DNA of 17,682 bases from an uncultured Roseburia sp. (GTDB taxonomy: Bacteria; Bacillota; Clostridia; Lachnospirales; Lachnospiraceae): NCBI GenBank assembly GCA_947564765.1, contig CANODN010000011.1, positions 1 to 17,682 of the forward strand, given 5' to 3'. A program made the position numbers and the translations under genes. Each line of letters starts with the position of its first letter. The stretch's first letter is position 1. Below are positions 6,345 to 14,740 of the stretch, piece by piece. The notes beneath the pieces were generated by a model that ran no database searches, had not been told where the DNA came from, and saw only the letters and a program-made list of their open reading frames with translations.

Positions 6345-8117
6345 TTACATCCGTTCCGGCGCTGTAAATCCCAGCACATCAATACAGGTCTCCAGAATGC
6401 CCTTTGTCAGCTTAAGCAGACAAATATATCCCGCCTGCACCGTCTTGTCTTCTTCCGCCAAAATTTTCGTCTCATGATAAAAATGATTTAACGCATTGGC
6501 AAGTCCGTAAATATATGCGCACACCTTATGGGGCGCTGTCTCTGCAAAAGCGCTCTCCATTGCCGCCGAAAAACGGGTAATTTCCAGCATCAGGGCTTTT
6601 TCACTTTCTGACTTTGCCGGAAGTATCTTCGCATCCTCCACCGTATATCCAAGCTCCTTATATTTGGCAAGAATGGATTTTATACGGACAATGGTGTAGA
6701 GAATATAAGGTCCTGTATTTCCCTCAAAGGAGGTAAAGCGTTCAATATCAAAAATATAATCCTTCGACGCCTGATTGGACAGATCGCCGTATTTGATTGC
6801 CGACAACGCCACCACCTTTGCCGTTTCTCTTGCTTCTGTTTCATCCGGCAGAGACGAATTTTCTGCAATCTTTTTGTACATTTCTTCATTGATCTCGTTT
6901 ACCAGATGCTCCAGGCGCATAACGCCGCCGTCTCTTGTTTTAAAAGGCCTGCCGTCTTTGCCGTTCATAGTGCCGAAGCCCTGAAACGTAAGCTTCGTAT
7001 CTTCCTCCACCAGATGCGTCTTTCTGGCGCAACGGAATACCTGGGTAAAATACAGCTCCTGCCGTTTATCCACCACATAGATGATCTCATCCGGATGATA
7101 CTCCTTCATACGCCATACAATCGTTGCAAGGTCTGTCGTATTGTAAAGAGACGCTCCGTCGGACTTTAAGATCATACAGGGAGGCACCTCTTTGGTATCG
7201 GTCTCCTCTTTTACATCAACCACCAATGCGCCTTCACTGATATAGGCATATCCGTCGTCTTTCATCTTCTGCACCATATCCGGAATATAAGGCTGTGCGT
7301 CGGATTCCCCTTTCCACAGGTCAAAGGATACGCTTAAGTTTTCATAATTTCGTTTCAAATCGGTTACGGATACATTCAATATATGAGAAAGCAGCGCCTG
7401 ATAGCCACCTCTTCCGTGCTGCAGCTCATAGGTTGCCTGCATGGCCGCTTCTTTATATGCTTCATCCTCTTTGGATTTGGCGCTGGCCGTTGGATAGATC
7501 TCCTCCAGCTCCGATATGGTAAAGGGCGGCTCCTTGGGATATTCTCCATCAAATGCCTCGTCAAAATAAACCAGATCCGGTTTTCTTGCCGCAAGCTCTG
7601 TAATAATCAGTCCCATTTGCAGGCCCCAGTCACCCAGATGCACGTCTCCGATCATGGTATGTCCCATAAACCGGCCGATCCGCTTGATGCTCTCTCCAAT
7701 AATGGCGGAACGCAGGTGGCCGATATGCAGCGGCTTCGCCACGTTTGGTCCACCGTAGTCCAGCATGATCTTTTTGGGCGATTTGGCTTTTTCACAGCCA
7801 AACCGCTCCTTATCTTCCTGCATTTTCTGCAGGTATTCTGCAAGATATCCTTCGTCCAGTTTCAAATTCAAAAAGCCCGGTTTTACCGATTCTGCCATAG
7901 AAAACATCTCATGATCTGACAGCTTCTCTGCAATTTCATCTGCGATCAGAAAGGGCGCTTTTTTGTATTCCTTTGCCGCCGCCAGCGCACCGTTGCACTG
8001 ATATTCACACAAATCCGGACGATTTGACAATGTTACTTTTGCATATTTCTTATCATAACCGCATTCCAAAAATACCTGTTCCACTTCACCAGTAATCAAA
8101 TCTAAAATCTTTTCCAT
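6345..8117 (-). CDS. argS: Arginyl-tRNA synthetase
   Basis: The 590-residue class I synthetase charges tRNA-Arg. The N-terminal additional domain contains LSNRPDLCEYQCNGALA (30-46). The HIGH motif is intact in NVAKPLHIGHLRSA (125-138). The KMSK position is replaced by FKTRDG (392-397) within GTMNGKDGRPFKTRDGG, the form seen in one bacterial ArgRS branch. The C-terminal DALR anticodon-binding domain spans about 465-590, including the conserved GNTGPYILYT region. Length is normal. The ATG is two bases after the stop of the giant CotH gene, so the ribosome binding site (a weak AGGA) lies inside that gene's 3' end. Translation may be coupled, or an internal promoter in the upstream gene may exist; I saw none clearly. 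A strong terminator follows. Confidence 0.97.
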   Translation of the reverse strand: MEKILDLITGEVEQVFLECGYDKKYAKVTLSNRPDLCEYQCNGALAAAKEYKKAPFLIADEIAEKLSDHEMFSMAESVKPGFLNLKLDEGYLAEYLQKMQEDKERFGCEKAKSPKKIMLDYGGPNVAKPLHIGHLRSAIIGESIKRIGRFMGHTMIGDVHLGDWGLQMGLIITELAARKPDLVYFDEAFDGEYPKEPPFTISELEEIYPTASAKSKEDEAYKEAAMQATYELQHGRGGYQALLSHILNVSVTDLKRNYENLSVSFDLWKGESDAQPYIPDMVQKMKDDGYAYISEGALVVDVKEETDTKEVPPCMILKSDGASLYNTTDLATIVWRMKEYHPDEIIYVVDKRQELYFTQVFRCARKTHLVEEDTKLTFQGFGTMNGKDGRPFKTRDGGVMRLEHLVNEINEEMYKKIAENSSLPDETEARETAKVVALSAIKYGDLSNQASKDYIFDIERFTSFEGNTGPYILYTIVRIKSILAKYKELGYTVEDAKILPAKSESEKALMLEITRFSAAMESAFAETAPHKVCAYIYGLANALNHFYHETKILAEEDKTVQAGYICLLKLTKGILETCIDVLGFTAPERM

Positions 8118-8119
8118 TT

Positions 8120-11100
8120 TTATTTTACAATCCTGACGCTGGATTTCTGCCCTTTCTTTTTAAATTTTTTCTTGTATGCCGCAAGCTGTTTCTTCGGAAC
8201 CTTAATTTTACAGTTTGCAGCAATACCCTTCAATGCTTTTTTACCGACTTTCTTTAAAACCGTTGTCTGCACCGTAATTTTCTTAAGCTTTCCATCGCCT
8301 GCAAACGCCGAAGCGCCGATTTCTTCCACATACTTACCAATGGTTACGCTGCGCAGTTTCTTATTTTTGGCAAATGCTTTTGCTTCGATTGCCGTTACCT
8401 TATACGAAACGTTGTTGTACGAAACCTCCGCCGGAACTTTTACATTTTTCAAAGTCTTTTTCTCCGGCTTCTGATAGGTAACCGTATATTCTGTTCCGCT
8501 GTCCTTTGTGATCACATAGCAGCCCTTTTTATAGGTAAACTGCGTGCCGACCAGAGATTTTCCCTTGTTATCTGATCCCGGATCACCCGCTTTCTCCAAG
8601 GCACCCAGCATCTTGTTTAACTCTTTCGTTGCCTCTTTGATCTGATCTGCGTCATTTGATTCCAATGCACGAAGCAATGCTGTATAAGCAGTCTGAAGCT
8701 TCTCATAAGAATCCTTTGTATACTGGGATTTGATTACTTCCACAGCTTCCGCCGCTTCCTTTGCCGCTTCTGCAGCCTTTAAGGTTTCTTCGTCCGGCTC
8801 ATTCTTATCGTCTTTATCATCCTCTTTTGCAAGGCCCCATGCACCGTCTGCCGTACTTCTCGGCTGAACGGCCGCTAAAATTTCCGTCAGTCCAAATTCT
8901 TTCAAATTGGTATAATTCAGAGTCTCGAAATCACTGGCATTCTCATCGGTATCTACAAATCCGATCCTGCGGATTGCTTTTTTCTTGGAAATGATCGTAT
9001 CGTCATTGGCCGGGTCTGGATCTGTCAGCGGCGTTCCTTCTACCGAAGCCTCATTGACGGATACCCCGTCAACCGGAGCATCCCCGTTTTTCAGCAGAAC
9101 ACAATACTGTTTATTGTCGATTGTCAGCTCCCATGCAGCATCTCCTTCTGCAACCTGAACCGGCGCCTCATCTCCGCTTTTTGATGCATTGCATCGAATC
9201 AGATAAGAAGTTCTGGATGGAATCGTTCCAGAAAGTGATAATTCCTCTGCCACATTGTCGGATTGATATACAATACGATAACCGGTCAAATCCACCTCTT
9301 CCCCGGAGGGATTATAAAGCTCTATGAAGCTGTGGGACAGCGGAACGCCATCTTTGCCTCCGTCACCGTATACCTGGTTGATGATCACATGCTCTCTCTG
9401 CGCTTCCACAACCTGCATCACAGATGTCATTTCTGTACTAAGCGTTCCTTTAATCTCCGTATTGGCGCTTGTTACCTCCACAGAAATCTTTTTCCCTTCA
9501 TAGGATGCATCTGTCGGAAAGAATTTTCCTGCGGCATTTGCAATTACGCTGCCGTCTGCTTTCCATTTGCAGACCACATCGCCGATATAACTGTCCTTGG
9601 TCTCAGTGACATCTGCATAAAGAATTGCGCCTGTAACAGCATTTCCCCGAATGGAAACTGTTCCTTTTAATTCTGTCGGCTCCGGAGCAGGCTTTTCTGC
9701 TTCCCATGGGCCGTCGGCAAGACATCTTGGGCGGTTTGCCGCAAGACTGCTATCCGTAACCTTACCAAAACGATAATTTATAATTTCAAAATCCACACTG
9801 TTGTTATTGGTATCCGCAAAATATTTACGGCGGATTGTCTTGTGTTTGGAAACAATGTTGTCTAACGGTGCGGGATCTAAAATTGGAATTCCCTCTACGG
9901 ATTCTTCATTCACGGAAACTGCATCTGCAATTTCACCGCCGCTATTGTAAAGAATCACTTTATACTGTTTGTTTGCAATGATCTGATCCTGCCACTGCTG
10001 ATCGAAGCTTTCAATTTTCAGCATATAATCTTCCTTTTCGGAAGATTCCTGCGCCTCGCACCGAATCAGATAGGAACAATGCGGCGGAATCTCCTTTGTC
10101 TCATCCAGAGAAAGATATACTTCGTTTTCCGTATATCCCTTCGCCTGCGCTCCCTGATCGTCCAGCCTTGCAGAATAATAACCGATTTTGTATCCGGACA
10201 GAGAAACGGCCTGTTCTGTCGGATTATACAATTCAATAAAGCTGTGGCTTATAGACGCCCCGTCATTTTCACCGCCGCCAAATACCTGATTGATAATCAA
10301 ATGATCATTTGCAACGGCTACTTTGATTACCGGCTCTGTTCCCGAAACCGGTTTAATGTGACCTGTTTCCCAGTTGCTTGTTATTTCTACGGTAATCGAT
10401 TTCCCGATTTCGGCGTCTGTCAATACATAGCTTTCCTGTGTTGCCCGTTCAATCGGTACGTCATCCGCTTTCCACTGATAGGAAAATTTACCGGAATTAT
10501 TGGTGTCCGAAACAACCGCTTTAAGCTCGCAGCCGACTCTTGCCAGTCCCGTTATTTTAACCGTACCCGTCAGCGGCTCTGCGCCGACTGCCTTTTGGAA
10601 CAGCGTATAATCACTGATGCTGACGTCGATCTCTTTATCATTGTACGTGCCTTTTACTGTCATCAGATTTCCTGCCTCATCCATGGCCCTTATCTGTACC
10701 ACATTATTCACATACGCTTTTTTCTCGACATTCTTCTCAAGTCCTGCCGTTCCGTCATTGATCGTCAGCACTGCTTTCCCGTTTTCTACATTCTTGGTTC
10801 CTGCCAGATGACCGTTAATATAAAATCCAATCTTTTTAATCGAAGCATCTGTTACATTTGCCGTATACGTAGTCTCTGATGCCGATGTTTCTGTATCTAC
10901 GGATACGGAAAGCTTTCCGGCGGAGGTATCCTGATATTTTTGGAGGGAAGAAAGCAGTCCGTCCACCGTCGCTTTTGACAATGCCGCATTCGGAGTCTGA
11001 TTTTCTGACCAGTCAAACTGCTGATCCATCCAGGTTAAGCGGTTCTGCAAAAATGTCTGCAAACGGGTTACGCCTGCATCAAAGCTTTTCTCTTCATAGG

Positions 11101-14059
11101 CACAATTTTGGTGCAGACTTCCTTTCAGATTATAATTGGATTCTCCCGATTCTGCCAGATATGCCCGCTCCTGATCTATAATTCCTCCGTCTTTTGCAAT
11201 ATCCTCAAACTTCTCCCGATAATCCCAGTAGCACTCATACAGCTTCTCTACAAAATAGGGATCTCCGATCAGATAACGATACCAGGATTCCTTCTGCTCT
11301 CTTAGCGCAATACTTCCTCCCTGGCTGGATACTACCATCCAGGTATCGTACTTTCCTGTTTCATATTGACTGACAATACTGTTCGAAGTCCAGTCCATAT
11401 CCCATACCGGACCGATCATCATCTTTTTGCCAAGATCCTTGTACATGAAAGTACTCTTCTTCATGGTTTCCGTATTCCAGTAAAATTCATTTAACAGAAG
11501 ATACTTCACCAGAGAATCCATATCCACCAGATCGGTATAATGCTGGCGGCCTTTAAAATCCGTTGTAAAATTAGAGACATTGTCACTGCGCTTTGTTTCT
11601 TCTATATTAAGTGAATAATCCGGTGCGTGCACGCTGTCTTCCACTGCCTGTATATATTCATGGGCATAATTGTATAAAGCATCGCATTTCTGCCTGCTGT
11701 TATCTTCCCACTCCATCGAACCTTCCCCGGCTCCTGTTGTAGGACGGATAAATTCCGGGCTTTTAAACATAATTGGCTGATTCGTATCCGTTCGGAACTT
11801 GGAAACCTCGTCATAGTATCCATCCAGCTCAAAAAGGAATCCGCCGGATACATCTACGCCTCCGGAAGAATTCTTCGGAATATCAACGGCATAATCGGAA
11901 ATCGTATATGTCTTACCGTTAAAAGCTACACTGCCGCTTGTAATCCAATACATATTTTCATTCATATAATCTTCCAGTGCATCCTGATCAACGGTCTGTC
12001 CGTTTGCTTTTTCCGCTTTCGCAATCGCTTTGGCTGCATCCTCTGCAAGATCTTCCCAGTTATAAATGTTTACACGGCTTTTCTGTATGCGGACATTGCC
12101 TACAAGCTGATAATTTCCGGCATATTCCCCGTTTAAAATCAATTCTACATGGGTGGAAGGCAGAGAAGGCTGTATTCCCATCTCTCCTGCAAGGTCATAA
12201 GAGGTCTTGTTCCGAAGCAGGGATTCGTCCATATAATTTGCAAGCAGCGCCCAATGTTTGCTCTCGCCAAAGCCCATCAGATTCGTCTTTTTCCCCAATT
12301 TAATCTTATAGGGACGCTTACCTCCGCTCTGCAATGCCTGATTCCAGGTGCTGTTTCCTCTGCCTCGTATTTCAATGGCTCCGTCATACAGAGAAACCGC
12401 CGTACTCTGAAAACGATCATTGCCCTGTATGCGCATCTGCGCGCCTTCATAATCCGTTTTGCTGTCAATGTTGCTGCCGTCATCGGTATTGATATAGACA
12501 ACCGGAAGCTTACTGATAAACATTTCAATCGGACCGCATTCTCCAAGCTCTTTTCCGCTGCTGTCGGTAAGCTGTGCCGTTACGGACAGCATTTTTTCCA
12601 GATCTGCTTCTGTCGGCGTATAAGAATCGGCCGTTCCTTTTGAAACTCCATCTACACTCCAGACATACTTACATGTGGTGCCCTGCGGCGCCGCTGTCAA
12701 AGATGCCGTAACTGCTTCGCCTACCTTTGCATATTCCTGATCAAATTTCAGCGTAACATCTGATTTTACCGTAAGCTGAAATTTCTTGGTTTTTCCTGAA
12801 TTTGTAGAGGCTGTCAGCGTAACGCTTACCGCATTCATCTGCGGCGTTACCTGCACGGTTCCGTCTGCCTCATTAATCTGCATAGCCGCTTCATTATCGC
12901 TTACCCACTTAAGCGCCTCCGTTTTTGTTCCAACCTGAATACTCATGGGAAGGGTAAAATTCTGTGTCACAGAAGAAAACGTATCCCCCTGCGCCAGATT
13001 CAAAGAAAGTCCTGCCAATGCCAGGGTTTCTCCCAATCCTTCTGCGTTGACACACTGCGTCAGCATCATATCATTGCCCGCAGACGCCGTCCACTTACTG
13101 CTGTCTAATCCTTCCAGAAGCTCTGCCGCCTGCAGCTGCGCAGTCGTCACCGACTTTCCTGTATTTGACAAGCCGAAGCGGTAATAACAGGAGCTGAAAT
13201 TCGCAGTCACATCGCCGCCGCTGATGCCGTATCCACCGTCTCCTTTGTAACTCACAACACCGGTAAATACACACGCTGTTACAGAAGCCGGAGAAGCCTT
13301 GGCAACTCTTCCGATAATACCGCCTGCATAATTCTGAGAACTGGAACTGCCGCAGACAATATCACAACCGACATAAATATTACTGATGGTTACACCGTTA
13401 TTAGCAGACGAGACATTCTCGGGGCGCATTTCACCAATCAGACCTCCTGCGCCTACCACGTCTCCCTGATTGGAAATATTCCCCTGAATCTTTCCTTCTA
13501 TAATGGCAATATTGTCAATTTCTGCATTATTGTTGACCTCTCCTGCCAGACCGCCCAGAGATAAGTATGCCTCATTCTTACTTGCCGTCATATCCACATC
13601 TATATTGATTCCTGTCAGAATCAGATTGCGGACAGACGCTTTATCCTCTGCATTATCACTTCCGATCATTCCAAACAATCCATACTGCCATTCCTCACTG
13701 GAACTTTCTTTCTTCTCAATCGTAAGGTTTGAAATGATATGACCGCCTCCGTCAAATGTTCCTGTAAAAACATTTGCGCCGCTGGCAGAACCTCTTCTTC
13801 CCATGCCGCCGCCAATGGGCGTAAAATTCACACCGGACAGATCAATATCCGCCGTCAGTTTGTAATCGCCGTTCAGTGGATATCCGCTGTCAATTCCAAT
13901 CTTCTGTAAGTCTTCTGCACTTTCAATGAAAATTGGCTCTTCTGCTTTTACTTCCGTATTTCCGCCGGGCATCATCTCAATCCCTGAAACACTCAGTCCA
14001 AAAGCAAGCACAAAGCTTACCGCTTTTCTCCACAAATTTTTTTTACTTCTTCCTTTCAT
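8120..14059 (-). CDS. Giant secreted CotH-kinase-family protein with two lamin-tail domains, FIVAR and LRR_5 tail
   Basis: A 1979-residue exported protein. Domains by residue: signal peptide 1-39 (cleavage likely VKA|EE); GLUG-type beta-helix region about 44-300, with LTADIDLSG, FTGTFDGGGHIISNL and repeated AGGLIG-like turns; Ig-like or spacer region about 345-515; CotH kinase domain about 519-1017, with IEIRGRGNSTW (562-572), KRPYKIKL (581-588) and VWDMDW (885-890); an Ig-like linker; a lamin-tail domain about 1252-1440; a second Ig-like plus lamin-tail unit 1463-1745; acidic linker EDDKDDKNEPDEE; FIVAR-like three-helix segment 1756-1823; and a BspA-like LRR_5 module about 1870-1979. CotH family members can be extracellular or spore-coat Ser kinases; in this protein the role is inference. 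In the usual Asn-x-Asp motif it reads N862-T-E864. No LPXTG or membrane anchor is visible. GGAGG lies six bases before the ATG. It starts 48 bases after the C39-like peptidase gene and ends two bases before argS. Confidence 0.93.
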   Translation of the reverse strand: MKGRSKKNLWRKAVSFVLAFGLSVSGIEMMPGGNTEVKAEEPIFIESAEDLQKIGIDSGYPLNGDYKLTADIDLSGVNFTPIGGGMGRRGSASGANVFTGTFDGGGHIISNLTIEKKESSSEEWQYGLFGMIGSDNAEDKASVRNLILTGINIDVDMTASKNEAYLSLGGLAGEVNNNAEIDNIAIIEGKIQGNISNQGDVVGAGGLIGEMRPENVSSANNGVTISNIYVGCDIVCGSSSSQNYAGGIIGRVAKASPASVTACVFTGVVSYKGDGGYGISGGDVTANFSSCYYRFGLSNTGKSVTTAQLQAAELLEGLDSSKWTASAGNDMMLTQCVNAEGLGETLALAGLSLNLAQGDTFSSVTQNFTLPMSIQVGTKTEALKWVSDNEAAMQINEADGTVQVTPQMNAVSVTLTASTNSGKTKKFQLTVKSDVTLKFDQEYAKVGEAVTASLTAAPQGTTCKYVWSVDGVSKGTADSYTPTEADLEKMLSVTAQLTDSSGKELGECGPIEMFISKLPVVYINTDDGSNIDSKTDYEGAQMRIQGNDRFQSTAVSLYDGAIEIRGRGNSTWNQALQSGGKRPYKIKLGKKTNLMGFGESKHWALLANYMDESLLRNKTSYDLAGEMGIQPSLPSTHVELILNGEYAGNYQLVGNVRIQKSRVNIYNWEDLAEDAAKAIAKAEKANGQTVDQDALEDYMNENMYWITSGSVAFNGKTYTISDYAVDIPKNSSGGVDVSGGFLFELDGYYDEVSKFRTDTNQPIMFKSPEFIRPTTGAGEGSMEWEDNSRQKCDALYNYAHEYIQAVEDSVHAPDYSLNIEETKRSDNVSNFTTDFKGRQHYTDLVDMDSLVKYLLLNEFYWNTETMKKSTFMYKDLGKKMMIGPVWDMDWTSNSIVSQYETGKYDTWMVVSSQGGSIALREQKESWYRYLIGDPYFVEKLYECYWDYREKFEDIAKDGGIIDQERAYLAESGESNYNLKGSLHQNCAYEEKSFDAGVTRLQTFLQNRLTWMDQQFDWSENQTPNAALSKATVDGLLSSLQKYQDTSAGKLSVSVDTETSASETTYTANVTDASIKKIGFYINGHLAGTKNVENGKAVLTINDGTAGLEKNVEKKAYVNNVVQIRAMDEAGNLMTVKGTYNDKEIDVSISDYTLFQKAVGAEPLTGTVKITGLARVGCELKAVVSDTNNSGKFSYQWKADDVPIERATQESYVLTDAEIGKSITVEITSNWETGHIKPVSGTEPVIKVAVANDHLIINQVFGGGENDGASISHSFIELYNPTEQAVSLSGYKIGYYSARLDDQGAQAKGYTENEVYLSLDETKEIPPHCSYLIRCEAQESSEKEDYMLKIESFDQQWQDQIIANKQYKVILYNSGGEIADAVSVNEESVEGIPILDPAPLDNIVSKHKTIRRKYFADTNNNSVDFEIINYRFGKVTDSSLAANRPRCLADGPWEAEKPAPEPTELKGTVSIRGNAVTGAILYADVTETKDSYIGDVVCKWKADGSVIANAAGKFFPTDASYEGKKISVEVTSANTEIKGTLSTEMTSVMQVVEAQREHVIINQVYGDGGKDGVPLSHSFIELYNPSGEEVDLTGYRIVYQSDNVAEELSLSGTIPSRTSYLIRCNASKSGDEAPVQVAEGDAAWELTIDNKQYCVLLKNGDAPVDGVSVNEASVEGTPLTDPDPANDDTIISKKKAIRRIGFVDTDENASDFETLNYTNLKEFGLTEILAAVQPRSTADGAWGLAKEDDKDDKNEPDEETLKAAEAAKEAAEAVEVIKSQYTKDSYEKLQTAYTALLRALESNDADQIKEATKELNKMLGALEKAGDPGSDNKGKSLVGTQFTYKKGCYVITKDSGTEYTVTYQKPEKKTLKNVKVPAEVSYNNVSYKVTAIEAKAFAKNKKLRSVTIGKYVEEIGASAFAGDGKLKKITVQTTVLKKVGKKALKGIAANCKIKVPKKQLAAYKKKFKKKGQKSSVRIVK
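8825..9673 (-). repeat. Second copy of the internal Ig-like plus lamin-tail duplication
   Basis: Residues 1463-1745 of the giant protein. It repeats the order of the first copy: LKGTVSIRGNAVTGAILYA, CKWKADGS, GKKISVEVTS, HVIINQVYGDGG, SHSFIELYNP, SVNEASVEG, SKKKAIRRIGFVDTDEN and ADGAW. The SVNE(E/A)SVEG and ADG(P/A)W stretches outside the lamin-tail core are as well kept as the core, so the whole unit, not just the domain, was duplicated. Confidence 0.85.
9692..10573 (-). repeat. First copy of the internal Ig-like plus lamin-tail duplication
   Basis: Residues 1163-1456 of the giant protein. The copy opens with TGTVKITGLARVGCELKAVV, continues through SYQWKADD and IGKSITVEITS, and then has a lamin-tail core HLIINQVFGGG and SHSFIELYNP. 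It ends with the signature SKHKTIRRKYFADTNNNS and ADGPW. The second copy follows after only six residues. Similarity is clear at protein level but diverged, so the duplication is old. Confidence 0.85.
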
Positions 14060-14107
14060 TCTAAGCCTCCATTCCGTTTTATATTTTATTCTTTTAAAAT
14101 GATATCT

Positions 14108-14740
14108 TTATGTTATTTCATTTCTTCCTGTAAGATCAACAACGGCCGCCGCCATGGCATACTGTTCCCGGTGACGCCGTTCCACCAGCTTTTTTTCATA
14201 TCCGATACATCCATGATTATGCCACGGATCATTAAAATAATAACAATCTTCATCGTATCCTACCAAAAGCATACAGTGCTCGTTGGAAATCCAGGAAAAC
14301 AAAGATCCATCCGACAGCTGCCAATCCGGTCCCGGAATCGTTTCTTTTAAATCAATACTCGCCCAGAAAATCACCGGCATATCATGGTCAATATAATCTG
14401 TCAGAATCTCTTCCATAGCCATTCCCGTGATATTTTTTGCCCTTCTATGCAAATGCCGGTCTGCAAACACCCGGTTTAACGCCTGTACGATCACCGGCGC
14501 ATAACATCCAAAGGATTCACTGTCATAAGGACTTCCCGCAAAACAGCTCCAGGGGTTCGGCCCATAGAGCCTTCCCCCTTTCTTCTGCATGGATTCTTTC
14601 ACCAAATAAGTTTCCATAAACTCCTCCGGTGAAATCGAAATCCCAAGATATTGTAACATCATCACTGCCGAAATACTCTCACAGCCCGTAGGATATTTTT
14701 CAGTCTGGTCAATATAAGGCGCCTGAATTATTTTTTTCAT
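14108..14740 (-). CDS. C39-like cysteine peptidase family protein without a signal peptide
   Basis: The 210-residue protein has the layout of a papain-fold, C39-like peptidase. The N-terminal catalytic Cys is residue 20 in YPTGCESISAVMML, the His is residue 155 in NEHCMLLVGYD, and the third residue is Asp171 in YYFNDPWHN. QAPYIDQ at 6-12 is the usual family entry to the fold. Related proteins are usually exported, but here the chain begins MKKIIQAPYIDQ directly at the domain with no hydrophobic leader, so a cytoplasmic location is predicted. Whether it cleaves peptides cannot be told; the triad is intact. Its ATG overlaps the stop of the antiporter gene in ATGA, implying coupled translation, and it precedes the CotH giant by 48 bases. 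There is no ABC transporter partner of the bacteriocin-export type beside it. Confidence 0.82.
   Translation of the reverse strand: MKKIIQAPYIDQTEKYPTGCESISAVMMLQYLGISISPEEFMETYLVKESMQKKGGRLYGPNPWSCFAGSPYDSESFGCYAPVIVQALNRVFADRHLHRRAKNITGMAMEEILTDYIDHDMPVIFWASIDLKETIPGPDWQLSDGSLFSWISNEHCMLLVGYDEDCYYFNDPWHNHGCIGYEKKLVERRHREQYAMAAAVVDLTGRNEIT

Noticed and set aside
8120..8460. Sortase anchor at the C-terminus of the giant protein
   Set aside because: The chain ends in an LRR-type, Lys-rich tail; there is no LPXTG-like motif, hydrophobic helix or charged end.
10079..10879. Plus-strand reading frame of 266 codons
   Set aside because: It is antisense to the lamin-tail and Ig-like region of the giant protein and shows the low-complexity composition of an antisense shadow.
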